Shown: positions 1 through 5,617 of the stretch, piece by piece | Layout of the letters: each line of letters starts with the position of its first letter | Numbering within the stretch: the stretch's first letter is position 1 | Assembly: GCA_006226555.1 (NCBI GenBank) | Contig: SBGS01000127.1 | Span: forward strand, 1 to 6,108 | Origin: Bacteroidota bacterium | GTDB lineage: Bacteria; Bacteroidota; Bacteroidia; Flavobacteriales_D; Crocinitomicaceae | Direction: 5' to 3' | Length of the DNA stretch: 6,108 bases | Made by a program: the position numbers and the translations under genes | The notes under the pieces: model-generated | What the model saw: the letters and a program-made list of their open reading frames with translations, nothing else | Databases searched by the model: none | Told to the model about the DNA's origin: nothing

Positions 1-1265
1 AACTGAATATCCTTCGTTGGGATCTTGTCCAGAGAAGCTAAGGCCTTTTCATAGTTGTTCGTGCTTGTGTATACCTTCACCAGGTACTGATAGACATCTT
101 GTTTTCGCTCTGCATTCGGATAGCGATTCAAGTATAATTCAAACGCTTCCACCGCTTCGTCATACGGATTGATGTCCAGCTGGTACGAGAGGATCGCGAA
201 ATTGTACAGTGCGTCTTCCGAAACAACAGGATCGATGTTCATCAAAGCCGCTTCCTTGAAAGCAGATCTGGCAGATACCTTGTTCTTCAGCTTCAGTAAG
301 CATTCCGCAATGTGGTAATACGCTACCTGACCCAGGCTATCCTGTTCCTTTTTAACCTTGTCCAGCACGGAAATTGCTTCGCTGTAACTCCCGCTTTTAT
401 ACAGTGCGTAGCCTGTTGCATATTTTTCGTCTCGGGTCGTTTCCGCATTTTTATAGTGGCGATAAAGGTACGGCGCCGCTTCGTCGTACTTGCCAATTCT
501 GTAATACGCGTCACCGATCAAATGATCAAGCTCACTTTCGTTGATCACACCTTCCTGCGAAGAGATCTTTGTGGCGTACTCCGTTACCTTTTCGTATTCT
601 CCTTGCAAGTAATAGATCTGGGCGATATAGTACGGTGCTATTCCGGAGAACTGATCATCCTTTTCCAATAGCAGGAATCCTTCCAATGCTGCTGCGTAGC
701 TTCCCTCCGTGTAGGCGATGTATGAATAATAATACAATGCCGGATTTGCATATTGGGAATCGCCTGATTTAATCTCGTAAAACGCACTTTTTGCCTCAGC
801 GTATTTATCCTCCTTGAAGAAAGAATAACCCATCTTGAAGTAAAATTCGTCCCTCTGCTCTGCCTCCAGGTCATTGGCTCTTAACTTATTGAACCATACC
901 AAAGCATCATCGTATTTTTTCTTGCTGTAGTAATACCTCGCAAGCCTGAAATAAATATCGTGTTTGTAAATGCTCTCCGGATAGTTCTTATTAAAATCCA
1001 GGAGAAGCGGTATTGCATCGTTGTTAAATAGCTCCAACGCTGAAACCGCCTCGTAGTATGATGCCTTTATTACGAAAGGATCATTGCTGTTTGTCTGCGT
1101 ATTGATAAAATCACGGAATTCTTTGCGTGCAGCGGCATACTGCTCTTTGAGGTATAATTCCTCTGCCCTGTAGTATCCCTCGTATGCACTGTTGTACTTC
1201 TCGGTCGACTGCCCGAAAGTAGTAACAACGATCATCAGAGAAAGAAATAAGGCCAATTGCTTCAT
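1..1265 (-). CDS. Secreted tetratricopeptide-repeat (TPR) protein, N-terminal part (runs off left edge)
   Basis: An open frame runs without a stop from ATG at 1265 to the window edge, giving 421 codons plus two bases; the C-terminus is missing. Residues 1-18 look like a Sec signal peptide (MKQLALFLSLMIVVTTFG), with probable signal peptidase I cleavage before Gln19. The rest is a chain of helical hairpins about 28-38 residues apart with TPR-type spacing (small residue, aromatic, then Y-x-x-A). Clear units lie near residues 104-128, 138-165, 175-200, 208-233, 245-270, 280-303, 313-340, 350-378 and 388-413, for example YFRLARYYYSKKKYDDAL. Tyrosine is very abundant. TPR arrays bind other proteins, so an exported one is probably a periplasmic or outer-membrane-associated scaffold; the partner cannot be told. 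Long TPR proteins of this kind are common in flavobacteria. A second in-frame ATG at 1271 would add two residues (MR). The gene is divergent from ftsE. Confidence 0.88.
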   Translation of the reverse strand, partial: MKQLALFLSLMIVVTTFGQSTEKYNSAYEGYYRAEELYLKEQYAAARKEFRDFINTQTNSNDPFVIKASYYEAVSALELFNNDAIPLLLDFNKNYPESIYKHDIYFRLARYYYSKKKYDDALVWFNKLRANDLEAEQRDEFYFKMGYSFFKEDKYAEAKSAFYEIKSGDSQYANPALYYYSYIAYTEGSYAAALEGFLLLEKDDQFSGIAPYYIAQIYYLQGEYEKVTEYATKISSQEGVINESELDHLIGDAYYRIGKYDEAAPYLYRHYKNAETTRDEKYATGYALYKSGSYSEAISVLDKVKKEQDSLGQVAYYHIAECLLKLKNKVSARSAFKEAALMNIDPVVSEDALYNFAILSYQLDINPYDEAVEAFELYLNRYPNAERKQDVYQYLVKVYTSTNNYEKALASLDKIPTKDIQ

Positions 1266-1289
1266 GCGCATACACTTTTATTCAAGAAG

Positions 1290-1297
1290 TAAAAGTA
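1290..1297 (-). promoter_or_regulatory. Possible -7 promoter element for the TPR gene
   Basis: On the minus strand the sequence reads TACTTTTA, matching seven of eight positions of the Bacteroidota -7 element TAnnTTTG. It lies about 25 bases upstream of the 1265 ATG. I see no convincing -33 TTG at the right spacing, so this is a weak call from one motif in an AT-rich region. Confidence 0.25.
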
Positions 1298-1324
1298 TTT
1301 CACATCGCGGCGTAGAAGGAGAGG

Positions 1325-1342
1325 AGTTTTAAAAGTTTTAAA
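1325..1342. repeat. Perfect 9-bp tandem direct repeat between divergent genes
   Basis: AGTTTTAAA occurs twice back to back (1325-1333 and 1334-1342) in the region between the TPR gene and ftsE. The unit contains the self-complementary core TTTAAA. Its place between two divergent genes could suit an operator or an upstream A/T-rich promoter element, but a chance repeat in AT-rich sequence is equally possible. Confidence 0.4.
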
Positions 1343-1405
1343 CGCGAATCTGTTAAGATTATTTCAAGGTTTTCACCAAAAAGCACTGGAAAAGTGTCCA
1401 ATTTT

Positions 1406-2122
1406 ATGCCAAAGTTCACCGAAGTGGAAAGTGTTATTCAGATATCGAAAGGGATCATCGAGCAAAACAGGGTTCCTGTTTTAGAGGGCATTGATCTTAC
1501 TATTAATTCAGACGAGTTCGTTTACCTCATCGGTCGCACCGGTAGTGGAAAGAGTAGTCTGTTGAAAACGCTTTATGGCGAACTAAAACTATCCGGTGGT
1601 GAAGGATCTGTTGCCGAATTCGATCTGAATGCACTTAAAAAACGTGATATCCCAAAACTGCGCAGAAAGCTCGGTATCGTCTTTCAGGACTTCCAGCTAC
1701 TCACAGACAGAACTGTGAAAGAGAACCTGATGTTCGTGATGGGGGCCTCCGGCTGGAAAGACAAAAAGGCCATGGAAAAAAGAGCCTTGGAAGTTTTGCA
1801 GCTGGTAGGAATCGAACATAAGATCAATACCATGCCGCACGCTTTATCCGGTGGTGAGCAACAGCGCGTGTCGATAGCGCGTGCTTTACTCAATAACCCT
1901 GCGTTGATCCTTGCGGATGAGCCAACCGGAAATCTTGACCCTGAAACATCTGAGGAGATCATGCGTCTGTTGATCGCTGTTTCCAGAGAAAGCAAGGCGG
2001 CTGTTCTCATGGCCACGCACGATTTCGCGATGATCGAAAAGTATCCGGGCAGAATTCTACGTGTTGAAGATAAGCGGGTACACGAGGTCCGTGCAAAAAA
2101 TGATTTTGATCCTTTTTCCTAA
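1406..2122 (+). CDS. ftsE: FtsE-type cell-division ABC transporter ATP-binding protein
   Basis: FtsE is the cytoplasmic ATPase of the FtsEX complex, which with the membrane protein FtsX couples ATP hydrolysis to cell-wall hydrolase activation at the division site. All ABC nucleotide-binding elements are present, numbered from the GTG at 1394: Walker A GRTGSGKS (47-54), Q-loop FQDFQLL (Q98), signature LSGGEQQ (151-157), Walker B LILADE (171-176) followed by PTGNLD, and switch His209 in MATHD. The match is to the FtsE/LolD-like group, and the EFVYLIGRTGSGKSSLLKTLYG stretch is typical of Bacteroidota FtsE. I prefer ATG 1406 (238 aa) because family members have a short N-terminus; GTG 1394, four codons upstream in frame, would give 242 aa. 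No ftsX lies beside it, so the partner must be elsewhere. The stop overlaps the stop region of the convergent cyclotransferase gene by four bases. Another LolD-like ABC ATPase is the main alternative. Confidence 0.88.
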   Translation: MPKFTEVESVIQISKGIIEQNRVPVLEGIDLTINSDEFVYLIGRTGSGKSSLLKTLYGELKLSGGEGSVAEFDLNALKKRDIPKLRRKLGIVFQDFQLLTDRTVKENLMFVMGASGWKDKKAMEKRALEVLQLVGIEHKINTMPHALSGGEQQRVSIARALLNNPALILADEPTGNLDPETSEEIMRLLIAVSRESKAAVLMATHDFAMIEKYPGRILRVEDKRVHEVRAKNDFDPFS

Positions 2123-2138
2123 GGTACCAGCGGATCAA
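2095..2138 (-). terminator. Possible terminator of the pheS-ytxJ-cyclotransferase operon, inside the 3' end of ftsE
   Basis: TTGATCC (2106-2112) and GGATCAA (2132-2138) form a perfect 7-bp inverted repeat around the shared stop codons, with an inner CCT/AGG pairing. Read on the minus strand, the stem is followed after five bases by six T (2100-2095), as in an intrinsic terminator. The loop is long (19 nt) and the stem is only moderately stable, so the call is tentative. On the plus strand no T-run follows, so it would act only for the leftward operon. One arm codes the last residues of the cyclotransferase and the other the last residues of FtsE. Confidence 0.35.
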
Positions 2139-3204
2139 TCGTAACTTCGAACAACTGTTTCCAGTTCTTTCCGGTCATATAGACTTTCCCCTGGTTGTGT
2201 GCAATCCCGTTTAGCACCTCTCTGTCAATCCCCTGACCTTCCTTTACCAGTTCAGAACAATCAACAACAGCTGTAACGATCCCTGTATATGGATCGATCA
2301 CCAGCACTTCTGCGCTTTGCCAAACGTTTGCGTAGAGCTTTCCGTCGATGTACTCCAGTTCATTTAAGGCAAGTCTAGGTCCCTTGTCATCGTATACCTC
2401 GATCGTTCTTACAGTTAAAAAGTTGTTCGGGTCTTTAAACTGGATCCTTTCCGTGCCGTTCGACATGATCAGATATGTCCCGTCGTTGGTAATACCCCAG
2501 CCTTCTCCTTTGTACGGGAACTCTCCTTTCGGAATGATACTTTCACCCAGGTCGTAGGTCAGACACTTCTGATTTTGCCATGTCAGCTGATAGATCACAT
2601 CATTCAGGATCGTGATCCCTTCACCGAAGTGTGTAGCATCCAACGCGATCTTTTTGTTCTCGTTTATTTTACCTGAAGTAAGATCTACTTCCGCTATAAA
2701 GGAGCTTCCGTATTGACCTGTACTCTCATATAATTTACCGTTGTAAAACTCCAGTCCTTGAGTAAAGCTAGTTGTGTTGTGCGGGTACTTCGCCTTGATA
2801 TTTGCCACCATTTTTTCAGGCTGGAGATTGGAAACCACCCGAACGATGCGGTTATCCACAAAAGTTCTTCCGTCCTTCATCGTTACCATGAGGTCCAGAC
2901 CTCGAGAACCAACTCCGCGATACGTTCCATCAAAAGAAAGCGATACCTTTCCTTTTGGGTCGTTCTTTACGTACAACACAGTATCGTCGTATACCACCTC
3001 TACCTTTGCCACCTCATCCGATAAGATCGACGCCTCTATTGTAATGTTCGTCCCATAAGTTGTGATGAGGTTCTCCTGAAAATCGAACAGTGCCGGAGCC
3101 TCGTTCACGGTGTTATTTTCAATCGGCTTCGAACGAAACATGGGTGCAAGAATGTATGCACCAGCTGCGAGCAACAATAATCCTATGATGAGGTATTTTT
3201 TCAT
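2119..3204 (-). CDS. Membrane-anchored glutaminyl-peptide cyclotransferase (plant/bacterial beta-propeller type)
   Basis: The enzyme converts N-terminal glutamine of peptides and proteins to pyroglutamate, releasing ammonia. Residues 4-21 form a hydrophobic segment after two lysines, with no lipobox and no obvious cleavage site, so it is probably an uncleaved anchor with the enzyme facing the periplasm. Residues about 35-130 form an extra beta-rich domain, perhaps Ig-like. The catalytic domain covers about 131-361 and carries the family motifs KYPHNTTSFTQGLEF (139-153), LYESTGQYGSS (158-168), FGEGI (193-197), QLTWQ (206-210), EGWGIT (234-239), NELEY (281-285), ANVW (292-295) and NGIA (332-335). 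The length of 361 aa exceeds the roughly 230-260 aa catalytic core because of the N-terminal part. It is the last gene of the pheS-ytxJ unit; its ATG overlaps the ytxJ stop (ATGA, 3204-3201), suggesting translational coupling. The family call rests on several motifs and is firm; the Ig-like domain is inferred. Confidence 0.9.
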   Translation of the reverse strand: MKKYLIIGLLLLAAGAYILAPMFRSKPIENNTVNEAPALFDFQENLITTYGTNITIEASILSDEVAKVEVVYDDTVLYVKNDPKGKVSLSFDGTYRGVGSRGLDLMVTMKDGRTFVDNRIVRVVSNLQPEKMVANIKAKYPHNTTSFTQGLEFYNGKLYESTGQYGSSFIAEVDLTSGKINENKKIALDATHFGEGITILNDVIYQLTWQNQKCLTYDLGESIIPKGEFPYKGEGWGITNDGTYLIMSNGTERIQFKDPNNFLTVRTIEVYDDKGPRLALNELEYIDGKLYANVWQSAEVLVIDPYTGIVTAVVDCSELVKEGQGIDREVLNGIAHNQGKVYMTGKNWKQLFEVTIDPLVP

Positions 3205-3599
3205 GATCTCTTTAAGGTTGATTCGATTCTTCTCGCGTCAATTGCGGAATGGGATTCATCGTAAATGATCTCACTTCCCTTGAGCACAATTGCCTGAGGA
3301 GACTGGTGGGTAATCCCTGTAATCTCTTCAATTTTATTCGAAACATCTCTATGCTGCAATAAGTCCAGATAGTACGCATTACACAGCTCATCTCCAGAAG
3401 ACCAGTTACGTTCCAGGTTGTTCTTTGCCATGGCAGAAATACTGCAACGCGTACTGTGCTTGAACAGAAAAACCGGCTTCTCGTGTGTCGTTTGCGCCAC
3501 TTGCATCAGTTGTTCAACACTTGTCAGCGGAATCCATTTGATCCCATTTACTGCTTGCTCAGTGCTAAGCTCTTTATTTTTTTTACCAAACCAACCCAT
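3201..3599 (-). CDS. ytxJ: Bacilliredoxin YtxJ/BrxC, monothiol thioredoxin-like protein of the bacillithiol system
   Basis: This 132-residue cytoplasmic protein belongs to the YtxJ (BrxC) family, thioredoxin-fold proteins that remove bacillithiol from S-bacillithiolated proteins in bacteria that use this thiol instead of glutathione. The diagnostic stretch is FLFKHSTRCSIS (44-55), with Cys52 as the likely attacking thiol; the usual second Cys of a CxxC site is replaced by Ile54-Ser55, giving a monothiol centre. HQSPQ (98-102) supplies the cis-proline loop (Pro101) that follows the active site in this fold. Cys73 is an additional cysteine. There is no signal peptide. The ATG shares one base with the pheS stop (TAATG at 3599), and the stop overlaps the start of the cyclotransferase gene, so all three genes are probably one transcript. 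It implies that the organism makes bacillithiol, as many Bacteroidota do; the synthesis genes are not in this window. Confidence 0.88.
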   Translation of the reverse strand: MGWFGKKNKELSTEQAVNGIKWIPLTSVEQLMQVAQTTHEKPVFLFKHSTRCSISAMAKNNLERNWSSGDELCNAYYLDLLQHRDVSNKIEEITGITHQSPQAIVLKGSEIIYDESHSAIDARRIESTLKRS

Positions 3600-4630
3600 T
3601 AAAAAGCAGCTTTAAATTGATTCAGAAAACGAACGTCATTCTCAGAGTATAAACGCAAGTCGTTTACCCTATATTTTAATTGAGCTATCCTTTCAACTCC
3701 CATTCCGAAGGCAAACCCGGAGTAGACCTTACTGTCAATTTTACTCGCCTCCAGCACATTCGGATCTACCATACCACAACCCAGGATCTCAAGCCAGCCC
3801 GTGTACTTACACACATTACATCCTTTTGCATTACAGATCGTACATGAAACGTCTACCTCTGCACTTGGCTCGGTAAATGGGAAATACGACGGACGCAACC
3901 TGATCTTCGCTTTTTCACCGAACATCTCCTTCGCAAAATAAAGTAAGGTTTGTTTCAGGTCGGCGAAGGAAACGTCTTTGTCAATATACAACCCTTCTAC
4001 CTGATGGAAGAAGCAGTGCGCTCGTGCGGAAATGGCTTCATTTCTATACACTCTTCCCGGAGAGATCGTTCTGATCGGTGGCTTTTGGGTTTCCATTACC
4101 CTCACCTGAACGGAAGAAGTATGCGTTCTCAGTGCAAATTCTTCTTTTGGATCGTTTCCTTTTTGAATGAAGAACGTATCCTGCATATCTCTTGCAGGGT
4201 GCTCCGGCGGGAAGTTCAAGGCAGAAAAGTTGTGCCAATCGTCTTCGATCTCCGGACCCTCCGATACGTTATAGCCTATTCTACTGAAAATCTCAATGAT
4301 CTCCGCTCGAACCAACGATAATGGGTGTCTCGCCCCAAGGGGAACAAATTCTTCCGGACGACTAAGATCAAGCCTATCTTCATTTTCAGATCCCTCTTCC
4401 AGCTTTTCTTTCAGCTCATCGAATTTGGATTGAGCAAGCTGTCTTAATTCATTCAGCAGCTGTCCGACTTCCTTCTTTTGTTCGTTTGGAACATTCTTCA
4501 GCTCACCGAACAGTTCCTTCATTTTCCCCTTCGAACCAAGGAATTCTATTCTATATGATTCAAGCTCTGCAGCATTTGAAATTGACCTGTTCGCAATGTC
4601 AGATCTTACCGCTTCTATCTTCTCCTTCAT
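3599..4630 (-). CDS. pheS: Phenylalanyl-tRNA synthetase alpha subunit
   Basis: PheS is the catalytic chain of the alpha2-beta2 class II synthetase that charges tRNA-Phe. Residue numbers count from the GTG at 4633. The N-terminal part (about 1-85) is the helical coiled-coil arm that contacts tRNA. The core then shows EGPEIEDDWHNFSALN (125-140), the RTHTSS substrate loop (169-174), motif 2 around GRVYRNE (193-199) and HCFFHQVEG (206-214), and motif 3 GFAFGMGVER (306-315). Ala308 matches the Ala that sets phenylalanine selectivity (Ala294 in E. coli). Four cysteines, C264, C267, C272 and C275 (CTIC..CNVC), resemble a zinc-binding insertion. The length (343 aa from ATG 4630) suits the family. I take ATG 4630; GTG 4633 is one codon upstream. 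pheT is not adjacent on this side. A one-mismatch -7-like element, TAATTTCG (4728-4721), lies upstream but has no -33 partner. Confidence 0.97.
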   Translation of the reverse strand: MKEKIEAVRSDIANRSISNAAELESYRIEFLGSKGKMKELFGELKNVPNEQKKEVGQLLNELRQLAQSKFDELKEKLEEGSENEDRLDLSRPEEFVPLGARHPLSLVRAEIIEIFSRIGYNVSEGPEIEDDWHNFSALNFPPEHPARDMQDTFFIQKGNDPKEEFALRTHTSSVQVRVMETQKPPIRTISPGRVYRNEAISARAHCFFHQVEGLYIDKDVSFADLKQTLLYFAKEMFGEKAKIRLRPSYFPFTEPSAEVDVSCTICNAKGCNVCKYTGWLEILGCGMVDPNVLEASKIDSKVYSGFAFGMGVERIAQLKYRVNDLRLYSENDVRFLNQFKAAF

Positions 4631-4751
4631 CACATTTTTTTATCTGGTGATACAACCAAGCTGTAACATTTTGTGTCTTTAAATTGTTTTAGCTTACGTT
4701 GAAATGGCGTACATTGGGTACGAAATTAATCAATTAAAGCACTAGCCTACA

Positions 4752-4783
4752 TTTTACTAAACGCTTTTTTTGGTTTATATTTG
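4752..4783 (+). promoter_or_regulatory. Bacteroidota-type promoter for the small lipoprotein pair
   Basis: TATATTTG at 4776-4783 is a perfect match to the Bacteroidota -7 consensus TAnnTTTG. A T-rich stretch, TTTTAC, at 4752-4757 lies about 20 bases upstream, where the -33 TTTG-like element should be, though the G is missing. The predicted transcript would start near 4789-4792 and leave a leader of only about 11-14 bases before the ATG at 4803, short and AT-rich as is usual in this phylum. Confidence 0.6.
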
Positions 4784-4802
4784 AGCGGTTTAGAATAAAA
4801 CA

Positions 4803-5186
4803 ATGAGAAATAGTTTTAAAGTTTCTGCCTTATTGGTATTGATAGTTCTTAGCGCAGGATTCTTACAGTCCTGTAAAAATAAGAACCCGTCAGTTGTTAA
4901 AATATTTGTGAGAAACGCAAGTAATGAGCTTGTTGAGGGAGCAAAGGTTGTGATCATTGGTGATCCAAATTCCAACCCTCCAACGATGGAATACGTTGAT
5001 ACAGTAATTACCAACGGTTCGGGCTTCTCTTACTTCAATATGGCGGACTATTACTCCGCTGCGGGTGAGGACAACGACGTTGCATATTTTGATGTTGTAG
5101 TAAAAACTGCAACAAAACAAGCTCTGGGACGTATTAGAAGTCGAGTGCATACAACGGCAGTAGAAACGATCTTCTTGCCGAACTAA
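4803..5186 (+). CDS. Small lipoprotein, first of a tandem paralogous pair, function unknown
   Basis: 127 residues. The N-terminus has a charged start, a hydrophobic stretch and a lipobox LQSC, so Cys24 is the likely lipidated residue after signal peptidase II. The mature protein starts CKNKNPS, basic rather than acidic. The rest looks like one all-beta domain: VKIFVRNASNELVEGAKVVI (32-51) resembles the first strands of carboxypeptidase-regulatory/transthyretin-like sandwiches (V-R-(D/N)-x-x-(N)-x-x-V-x-G-(A/C)-x-V), followed by DTVITNGSGFSYFNM (66-80), the 'T-(D/N)-x-x-G-x-x-x-F' turn of such domains. It aligns with the next gene along its full length at low identity. A single such domain on a lipid anchor suggests a surface or periplasmic binding or structural role, but no function is recognised. 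It is transcribed from the promoter at 4752-4783, with the second gene ten bases downstream. Confidence 0.8.
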   Translation: MRNSFKVSALLVLIVLSAGFLQSCKNKNPSVVKIFVRNASNELVEGAKVVIIGDPNSNPPTMEYVDTVITNGSGFSYFNMADYYSAAGEDNDVAYFDVVVKTATKQALGRIRSRVHTTAVETIFLPN

Positions 5187-5196
5187 ATTGAAAAAG

Positions 5197-5565
5197 ATGA
5201 AAAAGACAGTATTATTTGCATTGTTGGCTATTGTAGCAATAGGAACAATGGTTAGTTGTCGAAAAAAGAAAGATACAATTGCGATCATCTACGTTCGCGA
5301 TTCTGCTAATCAGCCTGTGGCCGGTTGTCAGGTTGTACTCTATGGAGAATCAACTGTAACGCCTTCGCCAAGCGTTGTACTTTACGACACCACTATGACT
5401 AACTCTTCGGGAGAAGCAGAATTCAACTTTAATGATGTTTATCAGCTTGGTCAGGCGGGTGTTGCCGTATTAACGATCGAAGCGAAAAAAGACGGTAAGG
5501 TTGGACAAGGTATTATAAAGGTTGAAGAAGAAACAACTTCTGAGGAGACTGTTTACATTCAATAA
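5197..5565 (+). CDS. Small lipoprotein, second of a tandem paralogous pair, function unknown
   Basis: 122 residues from ATG 5197. A TTG at 5188 is in frame three codons upstream, but the ATG gives a cleaner signal peptide, MKKTVLFALLAIVAIGTMVS, followed by lipidated Cys21 in the lipobox MVSC. Mature protein: CRKKKD, again a lysine-rich tether. IIYVRDSANQPVAGCQVVLY (30-49) and DTTMTNSSGEAEFNF (64-78) match the corresponding stretches of the preceding protein and suggest the same transthyretin/carboxypeptidase-regulatory-like sandwich. A second cysteine (Cys44) sits in the predicted strand where the first protein has Ala. The C-terminal end is acidic (VEEETTSEE, 109-117), whereas the paralogue is basic there (RIRSRVH). 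It is the last gene before the strong terminator at 5589-5617, so the pair forms its own transcription unit. No function is recognised. Confidence 0.8.
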   Translation: MKKTVLFALLAIVAIGTMVSCRKKKDTIAIIYVRDSANQPVAGCQVVLYGESTVTPSPSVVLYDTTMTNSSGEAEFNFNDVYQLGQAGVAVLTIEAKKDGKVGQGIIKVEEETTSEETVYIQ

Positions 5566-5588
5566 TATTGATCATTTCGATTAAATTT

Positions 5589-5617
5589 AAAGCACCTCAA
5601 ATGGGGTGCTTTTTTTT
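5589..5617 (+). terminator. Strong intrinsic terminator after the lipoprotein pair
   Basis: AAAGCACCTC (5589-5598) pairs with GGGGTGCTTT (5603-5612) to give a 10-bp stem with one T-G wobble and a four-base loop (AAAT), followed by an eight-T run (5610-5617, overlapping the last stem bases). It lies 23 bases after the stop of the second lipoprotein gene. The T-run ends directly at the ATG of the next gene (5618). Confidence 0.88.

Noticed and set aside
312..671. Plus-strand open frame of 119 residues (and a smaller one at 569-772)
   Set aside because: It lies wholly opposite the well-supported TPR gene, has no recognisable motif, and its composition (many Cys, Arg and Phe) is typical of an antisense shadow.
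3950..4321. Plus-strand open frame of 123 residues opposite pheS
   Set aside because: It is antisense to highly conserved PheS core motifs and has no promoter or family resemblance; the frame is an effect of pheS codon use.
4634..4802. Possible riboswitch, T-box or leader peptide in the 170-base gap upstream of pheS
   Set aside because: No run of Phe codons, no T-box-like sequence and no stable stem-loop with a T-run is visible on the minus strand. Only promoter-like AT-rich sequence is seen.
5188..5196. TTG start for the second lipoprotein, giving 125 residues
   Set aside because: The ATG at 5197 yields a normal short lipoprotein signal peptide; the TTG only adds three residues (MKK) in front of another MKK.
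4890..5288. Minus-strand open frame of 132 residues across both small lipoprotein genes
   Set aside because: The plus-strand genes have matching lipoboxes, paralogy, a promoter and a terminator, while the antisense frame has none of these.
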